This document shows positions 39,422-50,622 of a stretch of 64,000 bases of DNA, one piece after another (the stretch's first letter is position 1; the number at the start of each line of letters is the position of its first letter). The notes beneath the pieces were generated by a model, which saw only the letters and a program-made list of their open reading frames with translations, ran no database searches and was not told the DNA's origin. The stretch comes from Polytrichum commune. Its lineage: Eukaryota; Streptophyta; Polytrichopsida; Polytrichales; Polytrichaceae. Location of the stretch: NCBI GenBank assembly GCA_950295325.1, contig OX485804.1:14508001-14572000 (forward strand). Reading direction: 5' to 3'. Both the position numbers and the translations under genes were made by a program.

Positions 39422-39706
39422 GGTCTTGACCCTTTCAGATATCATATGGATATGTCATCCTCAAAGATGATTGATATCATTTCATGAATGAGGATTATAC
39501 CATAAACCACAAAATTCTAGACCATTAGGGAAAAATTAGATTCCATGGAAAACAAATTAAAATAAAATACTCTAAACTAATGTGTGGGCTATCGCACCCA
39601 TGAATTGCAATTTTGTCATACTAACAATGCTATGAAAACAAAACACAAGTCAATCGCAAAATGCATCAATGATTTAATGAGAAGTAAGTTCGAGGATCTA
39701 TAAGGG

Positions 39707-40210
39707 TCCTCAATTTTCTAGGCATGCATTTGAGACAAATGAACCATGTTTGCCATATTTTAAGCATGTCTTTGGAAAGTTTCTCAATACTCATAATGGA
39801 CTTCCGTTGAGTCTAGAGGTGATGGGTAATAATCTACATAAGGAGAAACGTTTAAGAATATGGGAATGGCCCATGCATAGATTGTTGAGAACATGACATG
39901 ATGGAAGACATGATGGAACTATGGATGAGAAAATTTGGAGAGCATTAAGGGTTAATTTTGATGAGCTAAATGACAAAGAGAAAAACAAGTTCTTGGACGT
40001 AGCTCGTTTCTTTTGCAAAAACTTACGGAGAGATGGTATTGCATTCACAAAAAGATCATTATATAGAAAATATGACAATGAAGTCAACAATTCTCCAACA
40101 AACCTTGGAAAGTCTTCAAGACAAGTCAATTCTGAAAGTTGATGAGGTTGGCGTATTAAATATGCATGATCACTTGTGCAACATGGGTTGAATGATTGTA
40201 GAAACGAAAT
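39707..40210 (+). pseudogene. NB-ARC (NLR resistance protein) remnant
   Basis: The translation shows FSRHAFETNEP, then NGLPLSLEVMGNNLH (GLPL motif), then WRALRVNFDELNDKEKNKFLDVARFF (RNBS-D-like) and finally VGVLNMHDHLCNMG (MHD motif), in the order found in plant NLR proteins. NB-ARC is the nucleotide switch of intracellular immune receptors. The copy is broken: an in-frame TGA lies near 39894, a frame change is needed near 40080 between the RNBS-D and MHD parts, and another stop follows the MHD motif. The P-loop and N-terminal domain were not found upstream, and no clear leucine-rich repeats follow. It is a decayed relic. Confidence 0.8.
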
Positions 40211-42700
40211 ATAATGGAACTCGGATCTAGAATCTATGTTTGGCGACGTTCATTGAATATCATAATTAAATGGTATGTTACATTGCTATGGATTTTTTAC
40301 AATGGTTTCTACCTATTAAAGTTCCATAATTTGCAAAAATTGTGTGGGTTGAGATGTGTGACAAAGTATAATGGAAATAGTAGAAGACCTAAATTACACC
40401 ATTTGTTTGTGAATGCAAGGCATGGAATTTGTGGAAGGTCTTTCATTCACAATGATTGAACAAATCTCCAAAAACACAACATACATACGATTGAACGCAA
40501 TGAATAGCCTACATTTGTTGAATGTTCTGACTACATTTGTTGTGTGTACATGTTTTGCTTGATGTTCTACAATTGCTCTGTGCTGCTGACATACTTGGAT
40601 GTTTAATGAGTGGATTGAATGGGGTTACCAATTCTTATTTCAATACTTGCATACAGTAATGAGTGGACCAAGCAGGGTTACCAATTCTTACCTCAATACT
40701 TGCATACAGTAATGAGTTTCTTGGTAACTGATACAAATATCCTTTACAGAGGAGATGGAAACCTCTTCTTACATTCCGAAGGGCTGCTCAAAGTGCACAA
40801 ATTCATTGCTGTCTGCCGAAGTCCATCCAATTTACCAGTTGTGGTGAACAAAGGACACGATTAGCAGTCATCAAAGAAGACTCTGTGTGCAGTTTAATTC
40901 CATTTTTGTCACCTGGGTCTTTCTTGCACTGGTAACTGCAACACCTTGGTAGAGTAGGAGTATCTGAGTGTACCTTGAAACTTTCTTGTAAATTTGATGA
41001 TATGGTGGGTGAAGTCCTAAACTCACACGACAAGAGTGCAATGTGCAATCCCAACTCTGCAGATAATTCTGGTTGTTGGATTGGATGGGGATTTTTCTCA
41101 TGTAGTTAGCAATTGCAGATCACAAAGATTGTCATTTCAACGAAAATCGGAGCTGAGTTGAGATGCAAAAGTTATGAAAGGAAATACCCTTCTCTTTAAC
41201 AATCATATAAGTTCTTAGAGTTATATTATTGAACCTAGGATGTGCATGTTTTGAACACATAGTCCAATTTATAGTACATGTCATTTTGGTATTCGTGCGA
41301 TAGGGTGATCCCAATGTAAGATGGAAGGTGGCAGCCAAGTAGGTTACACTAAGATTCTTGCAAAACGGAAGGCACACAAACATTAAAAGATCGACCTTCT
41401 TCAAGCGGATTTCTCTTTTGCATTTGTATAATCACAAGCTTGCATTCAAGCCATGTGATTAAAGAATGCTTCACTTTTCTCATGACATGGGTCAATATCG
41501 AGCACAAGTACAAATACCACAACATTGTTAAGCTCCTTATGGGACCGCATAAATATGCACAAGGTTAGGGAGGTTTTTCCTATTGTTCTTGACCTCCCTA
41601 GAGCTTAGTCATGAATTTAATGGTTTGTCTCTTGAGATTGGGCACTTGTTGGGAGGTGTTAGGTTGGTGGGTCTAGCATGTCTATCCAAAGTATTTGTAG
41701 GGACCAGAGAGTTATGGCTAACACACCAAAGACAAGATGCACCTCCAAACACCGAATGGTTGCTCCCAACCTTTTAAACATAACTCTACAACCAAATTCA
41801 TGGTACCTATTAGGTGTCCAATTAAGAAGAGTGACCACACAAGGCCTGCAAACCTTAAGGTGAGCAAGCCTAATTCGCTTACTTCTTGATTGGACCACAT
41901 ACATTTTAGGGGTATGAGTGGTTAGATAGATGCATATCTAAAAATATACACCAAAAAATGTGTGTTTTTAAAGAGATTGGACTATGTGCTTTAAATTGTT
42001 AACCATTCTAGGTTCAATAGTCCACATAATTGGAGAGGGGGGGGGGAGGGGAGCTTTGACTACATAACGGTCAAGAGGAGAATGGATGATGAGCTACAAC
42101 AACAAGAAGACATCAATTAATACTTGCATGTTATGAAAAAATTGGGTGTGCTCATGGATGTAAACTATAGGTTATGGATGAAATTTCCTCTATGTGGATA
42201 GAAAAGTGCAAGAGAGTTGTTGAAAATGCCCTCCAATCGGCTACGGCTGGTTGTGTGGCTTGCTCATGGCTCCACTCAATGTCAATGGATATTGATAGCT
42301 CATAACAATTCATAATTAGCTCCAAAACTTTATGGGTTGATCTAATGTAGATTCAGTGCCTAGTTTGGTGACTTAACTTTTATCCAACGCCTATATTTGA
42401 GTGTGTGTGGTTAAGTGTGAATCCAAGAACGGACACCATAAAGAAATGTGTTTAAAAGAGATTGGACTATGTGTTTAACATATGTTGAACCATTCTAGAC
42501 TCCATAATCAACAAAATCAGGAGGGGAGGGCATCCTTCATGACTATTTAATTAGCACAAGAATCTTCACTTTGATACCATTGAATAAAATACTCATATGA
42601 GCTCCAAGAATGCTGAGGAATGTGGCTATGACCTTGATTTGGATTTGCTAGCCATGCTCGTGCTAATCGCGTGTTTCATACCGGTATTGTAGGAGAAGTG
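40211..42700. other. Intergenic region with repeats, no supported gene
   Basis: A tandem duplication of about 53 bp lies at 40622-40725 (GGGTTACCAATTCTTA and CTTGCATACAGTAATGAGT twice). A dispersed motif with GAGATTGGACTATGTG and AACCATTCTAG occurs near 41970-42025 and again near 42460-42500, with relatives at 33525-33590 and, inverted, near 47370-47400. A G-rich run lies near 42037-42054. No coding gene was recognised. Confidence 0.5.
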
Positions 42701-42912
42701 GGCTAGTTGGAAAAAGCAACCATTTAAGACCCATCTACCTTACATCGGAAGGTGAAGGAAAGTGAAGAGGGTAAGACCTTATCCGGTGACCGGTTCAGCC
42801 GTGGGCGACAGAGCTTCGCTTCTCCACTAGAATTCTCCACACCCTTTCCTTGTGCGAGGCGTGGTGCCTCCATTCTCCAATTGCAACCGCCATCGCCGAA
42901 GCAGCAGCAGCT

Positions 42913-43230
42913 ATGGCGTCCTCCCTGGCCTCCTCCCTGCTCGGCACCCCCTTGGTCGCGCCCGCTGCAGCGAGGTCGGCATCGGTGGGAAGGAGCAGCA
43001 ACGGTGCGTCCGTCCTCAGGATAGAGTGTTCGTCGCATCCCCAGAAGAAGGCCACAGCGCACCATGCCAAGTCGCGGCCAAAGAAGCACCAACCCTACGA
43101 CAAGAACAGGAAGGGCCCGACGTACTACCCGCGCCTCCCAAAGGCTCCTCCCATCTGGGGCTTCGATACCTCAGACCTCGAGCAGACGTCCGAAGTAGGC
43201 GCCACCGAGAGTAGTGTTGTGGAAGCTTGA
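42913..43230 (+). CDS. PSRP6: Plastid-specific ribosomal protein PSRP6 (cL38), chloroplast large subunit
   Basis: A single exon of 105 codons. The N-terminus (MASSLASSLLGTPLVAPAAA) is Ala/Ser-rich with no acidic residues, a typical chloroplast transit peptide. Around residue 37 the mature protein begins with IECSSHPQKKATAHH, then SRPKKHQPYDKNRKGPTYYP and PPIWG, which match the PSRP6 family (IECSSRPQKKSTAHH and KPTVY.PLPPLP in Arabidopsis). PSRP6 is a small plant-specific protein of the chloroplast 50S subunit. Length and domain layout are normal. Upstream in-frame ATGs lie at a lower-quality context, and the chosen ATG gives the expected transit peptide. Four tandem repeats start about 43 bp after the stop codon, so the 3' UTR probably lies in the first repeat. 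Confidence 0.93.
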   Translation: MASSLASSLLGTPLVAPAAARSASVGRSSNGASVLRIECSSHPQKKATAHHAKSRPKKHQPYDKNRKGPTYYPRLPKAPPIWGFDTSDLEQTSEVGATESSVVEA

Positions 43231-43272
43231 AGTGCTTGCTGCAATGAATGAATGGGCGAGGCTAGATTCTCA

Positions 43273-44540
43273 ACGGATTGGGAGCAATGCAGCTGGAGTG
43301 AGTAGCTCGGTTGGAAACATCACGTAGGTTTAGGCATATTCCTTTTTTAGACACATTGTAACGAATTTCCTGCATCTTAGTTTGTGCACATTTTCCACAG
43401 TCTCTGGCCACCTGTGTGTGACATGCCTCAAGGGCGGGGGGTCTCACGAGTTCACCAAAAAACAGAAGAACAAACTTGCAATTCGCAGACCTTCTCTCTC
43501 CAATTCAATTACGGAATTGCGGAACTCTTGTGTGTATGCATGTGGAAGTGTGTATATGATGAGTGTAATTTTGATTGTGCTACCCTGATTGCACGGATTG
43601 GGAGCAATGGAGCTGGAGCACGGTTGGAAAGTTGTAGGTTTAGGCATATTCCTTCTGTAGGCATATCGAAACGAATTTTCTGCATCTTAGTTTGTGCGCA
43701 TTTTTCAGAGTTCCTGACATCTGTGTGTGCCATGCCTCAAGGGCGGGGGTCTCACGAATTCAGAAAAACAAGAACAAATATGCAATATGCATACTGCCTC
43801 TCTCTCTTCAACCCTCTTATCAAATCTGCGGAGGTCTTGTGTGTATGTGTGTGTGAGTGTGAACGTGTGTATAGGATGAGTGTGTTTTTGGTTGTGTTTC
43901 ATTTATGAGCTTACACCCTGATTGCACGGATTGAGAGTAGTGCGGTTGGAGTAGCACGGTCGGAAACATGTAGGGTTTATGCTTCCTTTTGTAGACATAT
44001 TGCAACGAATTTTCGGCATCTTAGTTTGTGCACACTTTCCAGAGTTTCTGACCATGTGTGTTTGACATGCGCAAGGCAGGGATCTCACGAATTCACAAAA
44101 ACCAGAAGAAAAAACTTGCAATTTGCAGACCTTTTCTCTCTACAACCTTCTTATCAAACTTGCGCGGAGTTCTTGTGTATGTGTATATGATGAGTGTAGT
44201 ATTGGTTGTGCTTCATTTGAGAGCTTATACCCTGATTGCACAGATTGGGAGTACTGTAAGTGGAATAGCCCGATTGGAAAATGTAGGGTTTAGTCTTCCT
44301 TTCTAGACATATCGTAACGAATTTCTGCGTCTTAGTGCACATTTTTGCAGATTTTCTGACCGTGTGTGCCTGGCGAGCCTGAACTCGGGGTCTCACGAAT
44401 TCACAAAAATAACAAATTTGCAATTTGCATACTCTCTCCAACCCTCTCATCAAATTGCGGAGCTTTGTTTGTGTGTGTGTTTCAGCGATGGTGAGGAATA
44501 ATTCCTGTTGTGAGGTTCAGTTATGAACTTATACCCTCGT
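43273..44540 (+). repeat. Four tandem repeats of about 320 bp directly after PSRP6
   Basis: Units begin at about 43273, 43594, 43927 and 44241, each opening with CGGATTGGGAG or a variant. Each contains GTAGG[GT]TTAG, ACGAATTT.CTGC.TCTTAG, GGTCTCACGA.TTCA and TTGCAATT[CT]GCA. Unit lengths are about 321, 333, 314 and 300 bp, with GT-rich variable stretches near each end. They appear to derive from the PSRP6 3' UTR and flank. The units are clearly diverged. Confidence 0.9.
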
Positions 44541-45845
44541 TATGAAAGCTCGACATCCTTTTGGCGTGGGGTTGGTTGTGTGAGATACTTGTTTGAATGC
44601 TTGCACTGATCTTCTATGAAGCTGCGAATGGAAACTAGGGTATGGATTGCAAATGCATCGATAGCTGTGGACACGAGTGAATTTCTGTCTACCTATCCAA
44701 TTCAACCAGCTATTCGACTTAAATGAAAGATTATTTTTATCTTCAATCTGCAATACATTCCAACTGGTTAACAATGCTTCCAAGGATGCATCCAAGCCAC
44801 TGCTGCTTTAATGAGATGACTTAAGTTATGTGCAGATAATTTGAACCAAATGTGGGCAAATACAGATATAAGTTATGCTTCATGGTCAAGAAGTTGAGAC
44901 AAAAAAATTTCAATGTGGGATCTAACATAAGATCACTCCACAATACAGGGTTATCATGTGGTGACTGCAAGGAAATTGGGGGAACTTATGAATGAATCTT
45001 ATCAGCTACTGAAGTTAATGGCAACCCGCTGCAGCTGCAAATGAATCCCCAAGTAAGGTATGTGCACCTATTATGGACAATGTACCAAATATGAACACAA
45101 ACTATGATGTTCCTAGATTATAGATGTGAGATGAGAAACCAGTCCTAGATTGTGTCCATTAGGTACACTGCCCACAATAGGAGCACATACCTTAAAGCTC
45201 CTCCCAGATCATGAATGGAAACATTATCAAGACTAACTGTTAAGCTATCAGTGTGGTCTTTTTCTTTTGTTGGTACAAATTGATAAATTCAATTGCGAAG
45301 AGTAACCAAGTACTAAACCCAATGTTGTCATCTACCTATATACAATGATGGTGAACGGTGTGCAATGCCATGGAATAATAACCTGAAACTCACTGGGGAT
45401 TAGAATATTAGAATGAAAATAATCAATTTTCATCTGAAATATTTCTCAAAATGTGACAAGTTTTCTTTTTCCTGTCATAATAAAAGTACTCGTCCTGAAA
45501 ATAGGTGTGGAAGGACTCGGACCAGGTTATTCTCCCAATTTTTCGTCAATGCAATGAGAGAAAAGTGTCAAGCGAACTTCACAACCGAAGTATGGATAGA
45601 ATGACCTGTGACCAAGCTGTTACTTAAATTGCAGTTGCCCAAGAAGATCCTCACTCATAATCTATTCCAAAGCCCAACACAAGATTCAGGCCAAATCCTT
45701 GCAGGACTTCGACGACACATTTCATGAGCTCCTTGATTCAGTATACTACTTAAAACGACTCGAGGGAAAATTTAGCTGAGATTTATTTGGCCTTGCGGAA
45801 TCAAATTGCGTGGGCTTGTGCCGACCAGTACTCTAAACAAGAGCC
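44541..45845. other. Intergenic stretch before the ferredoxin-like gene
   Basis: No supported gene is seen. Bases 45050-45200 contain a loose inverted pair (AAGGTATGTGCACCTATT and AGGAGCACATACCTTA), suggesting another short inverted-repeat element of about 140 bp. Confidence 0.4.
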
Positions 45846-48586
45846 ATGGCTATGGCAGCCGCGGTGTGGAGGCCCTGGCAGCAGGCGCCCACACTTCAAT
45901 CCACAAGCCACGTTGAAGGTAAGTGGAACTTCGATGTATTTTGGTTGAATTTATGGGCTTATCATTGAATTTGAAACGTCTGCTTTCAATGTCCTACTGA
46001 TTTACATACTCCGAATGGGGAACTCCTACTTTCATTGGAACCTGAGTATGAAAGGAGAGATGGGGAGGATAAAATTTGATGGCCTTCAAACATTGGAATG
46101 CTAAACCCTAAAACCCTAAACCCTTTGATGCTTCCCTTCTCCAAATAATCACTAACAATTTAATTGGATCACTGGTGGAGAGGGTCTTGAAGGAATTAGG
46201 AAGCGGCTCAAAGTTAGGGTTAAGTGCATGAGCGAGACCTTCAGCAGCATCAAGCGGGGTGCTGTTGGGCCAGATCGATTCAAGGAAAGTGCGATTCCTG
46301 GCATGTACTGGGGGGACAGGTGCTGAAAACCTTCTTTCTTCCTTTATTTTTCTGTCACTTTCTTGGGTTGCAAAGAGAAATGGATCCAGACACCTCAAAA
46401 CCACAATGGCTGCAAATAACCTAATGGTTACTACATATGATATTCGTACATATGAGTCTTTTCGTGGGGAGTTAAATTGGTCCCCTATGTGTTTCCATTG
46501 GTTGTTTTGCATTTGATCTTTTTAGTTTCAGTAGTGGTGGTACACGCTCGGAGGTAGTGTTTGAATTTGAGGAAAGAGCAACCCATATCGGTTCATTGAG
46601 AGCCTCATTTAGCACCTCTTGGCATGCCAAAATGACTTTGACCCTCAATGACCCCATATAGAATGTTGATGTTCTTCGTTCAAACCTACACATTACCTCC
46701 GAGTAACCTCGCACTGAAAACATACCGAACATAGAAGATGTTGTATGCAAAACAACCAACTCCCAACCAAAATCTTGTTGTGTTAGAGGATAACTCTATT
46801 GGGTTTGTCTGTGCAGTGTTAACCTTGGGGAGGAGGTAGCTGTGAAATTCAAAATAGGGACAGAAACTGTAAGCATTTGTTCTTGAACCCTATTTGGCTT
46901 TCCTGTTGAGTTGCACTGCTTTCACATTTGATGGCATTACACATGTATGGCAATGGTTCATAGGAGGTGAAGTTGAAGTTGTAATCTCCCTCTTAGAAGG
47001 CAAGTTCGGTAGAGTTTAGGAATACATCTTGTAGTTTATGGTTTAGGGTTGTGGGTGGTGGGTCTTTACAAGCTTGGTTACCAAATATCTCTGAAATTTT
47101 GTGAAGCATGGTAAGATCCACACAACGTAGATGGGCCTTATGTGGTAATTTTTTTGCTGTTTTCTACCTTATCCTACATGGATTGGCGAGGTTGAAATTA
47201 CTGTGCGTTTGCAAATGTATCTGAAGAAGCCAGGATCATTCTCAGAAAGTTTTGGAGCTAATCTCAAATTGTTCTGCATTATCAAAGTCCACTGACAGTG
47301 AGCCATAAGAAGGCCACATAGGTTCCCCCCTCGCCCCCATTTTTATGTGGAATATCAAGTCTAGAATGAATGGTTAACAAATTTGAGCATGTAGTCCAAT
47401 TTCTTTTAAACACATCATATCTTTCTGGCGTCCATTCTTAGATCTGCACGTAACCACGCACCACTGAATATAGATGTTCAATTAAGGTAAGGAACTGAGT
47501 TACGCCCACTTACCTTATTTGTTGCCCATGAATTTAAGGCATAATTAAGATAAACCATGAATTCCTCAGAGAATAGATACAACTCTGAACTCGTATACTT
47601 TTCCATGGCTTGCATTTTGTTCAGGTGATGGTGTCAGCGCAAGCGGGTGAGAATCTCCTCAAAGTTGCAGAGCGGTGTGGAGCCATAACTGTAAATGCTG
47701 TGAGTAAATTTAACACATAAAACTTTGTTTTCACTCTTTTCAGCAGTCATGTTCTTGTTGATGAAGATCAGCAGGTTGTAATTGCTTCTTGTTACTCTTG
47801 TGGTTACCTATCTCCTTGTTTCACAACCCTCTCTAGGTCAGCAGACAAGTGTAGTTATTTTAATCCTATCGGGATGGATATATCAAATTGTGAAAACCTC
47901 TCATACTTTGAAGGGGAAACGAGAAATCTGAATGAGAACTCTGTTTTTATCCTACCTTCTGGAACATAATACTGATAATATTTTTCTTAATAATATGGGC
48001 ACAGGATTTCTGCTTTGAAGGAGCATGCTGTCACTGTGAAATGGAAGTTCTGGGTGGAGCCACTGAGGCGAGTTTTTATTAATTACTTCAAGTGTGACTT
48101 CATGTGGAATAGATCACTCCAAGATAAGGAACTCCAGTATTTGTTCTTGAAGCTAGAATTTGTTCTTGAGAGCGTCCTTACACATGCTTAAGAATGCTAT
48201 GAACAGTTTCACGGGCTCATATGACGACTAACCTTGCTATATAACTTTCTTTTCACATGTTTTGTTGTCAAACATAAGAGACTCAATGTTGCCATTGTAA
48301 CCTGTCTATTTCACTATATACTCAGGTTGGCTATCGTGCTGAGGTGAAGGGAGGATCACTCATCCGCAGCTGTCTTTGCCCAGTAAGTTTGTTCCAAGCT
48401 TAGATACTCTCATGGCAACTACACTAAATTTTCCTATTAGTGTGGGTGGAAATATTTTTTGTGGTAATCCGTATTGATGAAATAAATTTGGTGCTATTGG
48501 ATGTTGGGCAGGTACCAAGCACAAAGGGCACAGTGGAAGTAAATATTATCAACAATGATGAAGGATGGGATGATTTAATTGTTTGA
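45846..48586 (+). CDS. 2Fe-2S ferredoxin-like protein, probably plastid
   Basis: Seven exons join in frame: 45846-45918, 46181-46319, 46817-46868, 47625-47699, 48005-48067, 48326-48382, 48512-48586 (177 residues). The N-terminus is Ala-rich with few acidic residues, consistent with a transit peptide. The ferredoxin fold runs from VNLGEEVAVKFKIGTET through VMVSAQAGENLLKVAERCGA to the cluster loop DFCFEGACCHCEMEVLGG. It has C-x4-C-x2-C ligands plus an extra Cys, and the fourth Cys is in LIRSCLCP. The protein should carry a plant-type 2Fe-2S cluster and act in electron transfer. It is not a canonical photosynthetic ferredoxin; it resembles the uncharacterised ferredoxin-like plastid proteins of plants. 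The intron after exon 5 uses a GC donor (GAG|GCGAGT). The exon 2 acceptor (GTGGAG|AG) is the least certain junction. Confidence 0.85.
46102..46123 (+). repeat. Short telomere-like repeat in ferredoxin-like intron 1
   Basis: Three consecutive units of the plant telomere motif occur (TAAACCC, TAAAACCC, TAAACCC), one with an extra A. The array is too short to be a telomere relic with certainty and may act as telo-boxes near the 5' end of the gene. Confidence 0.6.
46490..46780. mobile_element. MITE-like element (family C) in a ferredoxin-like intron
   Basis: Its ends are TTGGTTGTTTTGCAT and ATGCAAAACAACCAACTCCC, and the interior has GGTTCATTGAG and TTAGCACCTCTTGGCATGCC. Relatives lie at 52090-52360 and 54184-54390. 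It fills much of the intron between exons 2 and 3 and encodes no protein. Confidence 0.65.
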
Positions 48587-48589
48587 TGC

Positions 48590-50620
48590 TTCAGTTGACA
48601 AGGGTGACTTTAGAGAGCTCTGCTTTGCTTAAGGGTCACCAACAATTTTAGAGCTATGGGAATGTCTTTTGGGGTTCTCTGTCATTCTTGTAGGTAGTAA
48701 GGTGAAGTCTAGAATGCCTAGTCTGGACTTTCAAGCTTCAATACTCAAATTTAGTAAGTGTATAATGACAAGGTCTTTATACGAAAATGTATACATTTTT
48801 ATGTGTAGATGTTGTTTTAAAGACCAAATGCTTAAACAACTGAAATCAAAAGTAAAAAAATCCAACTCAAGATAAGGTTGACTTGAAAGGATGCCCACCC
48901 TAAACCATACTTACATGATACACATGAAGCCGACCTGTTCTACGTTGAGGTCTGAGCATAGCATCGTCCCTACTTAGTGAAAACTGCACTAAAAGTTATA
49001 AGTGTTTCTAACCACTAAGGTAACCGTGACTTAAATGGTTTTCATGCTTGCTATGAAATTGTACTTGGAATCAAGAGACTTGGATTTTGGTGGAACTGCA
49101 AATGTAGTTGTGGAATTCAGAAATAATTCTCATAATTTTTATGAATTTTTATGAATTTTTATGTACTAGATACTATGATTTACCAAAGTGCAAGGTGTTG
49201 GGGGCATTAAGTGACCATATAGGCCCCTCTTTGCTTGCTCGTTGAGTGGCCCTATGATGGTTTCCCCATAGACCGTGTTGTGGACCCAACTGACCTATAA
49301 ATAAGGTTGAGGCATTCATAATCAACCGGGTCCATATAATTGCTCGCTAGGGTCATGTAATGTTAACATGGATGACATCTATATTTCTTAAGCGAAGAGT
49401 GTTAAGGTTTAAGGTCGGGCATCCATTGCCAACCAAGTTCATTTATAATCTCACTGGGATCATGTAATGCCAACATGGATGAGATCTACATTCTTAAGGT
49501 TTATGTGGTGGCAACTTGTGATTGATTACCCTCACAAGAGTTTAATAATTGTTGTAGCTGAGCACTAGCATTTAGATGAGTAGTTATGGATTAACTTATA
49601 GATCGACTACATGTTACCCTATACTTTACCACTTTGAAATTTGTAGCAATTTCCATATTCATGAGTTTTCAATTAATTTTTTTTTTAAATCACATTCTCC
49701 TTAGAATTTGTTTATCTTTGCAAGAGAAATAATTTCTCGCTAATACTCCTACATAGATGCAAACACTCTTATTTTATTGGTTGTAGATGCCTCAACCTTA
49801 AACCATAGAGCTTGACTTTAGAGGCAACCATGCCCGCCCAAAATGGCTACAACCTTATCCCAACCTTGACTAGTAGGCATATTTGGCTTAACTAGCTAGA
49901 TTAGGATTACTCAACATTGTGGAGGTGATCTACACAATGGAGAGGGCAAGACCTTCATGGGAGGTGGCTCACTTCTGATCCTAAATCAAGCTTGACATCA
50001 TTGTTCTTTTAATAACTACTCCACACCTTATAAGACCCAAAAATAGGATTTGATTAAGACCACTAATTGAATAAGTATGCCCTTGTGAGCACTATGAATA
50101 AACCAAAGGGTTTGGAACACATTTGGTGTTGTGCACATATATGTGATTAGACTTATTGTCCTTCTTGTGTTAATCGGGCTTGTGTTATAGATTTGCCCAC
50201 ACGAATTAGGTGGGTTGGTTGCTCGCAAGCTTTTACCCGTGGTGAGATCTATCCTTCTAGTTTATGTGATGATTTGTGCCCTTGTAAATTCTACGAATCA
50301 GCCAATGTGTTTGCAATACAACCATGGTCATGCACATATTTGATTGTTCCAATGTTTGTGAAGCCCTTGCCATGGATTTCTACTCGTGAATCGCTCAAAT
50401 CTGAACAAAAGTTGGACTTTGTTGCTCACAATGCATGAAAATCGGACCCAAGAAGCGTTCACAAAGCACATTCCCAAGGCACAAATTGGCTCATAATGGC
50501 CCATTAAAATTGCCTCACTTTAGTTGATAAGGCCATACTATCAATAACAAACTTACAAGCAATTGTCAAAACTTGGAAATACGTTACAATAAGTAATTCT
50601 TGCCATTGCTAATTCCCGTA
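48590..50620. other. Intergenic region, no supported gene
   Basis: A diverged tandem duplication of about 103 bp lies at 49306-49500 (GATCATGTAATGCCAACATGGATGA and its variant). No protein or RNA gene was recognised between the convergent ferredoxin-like and dynein genes. Confidence 0.5.
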
Positions 50621-50622
50621 CA

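Noticed and set aside
42852..43214. Alternate-frame ORFs over PSRP6
   Set aside because: They share the GC-rich exon but lack the conserved PSRP6 sequence, which is only in the frame starting at 42913.
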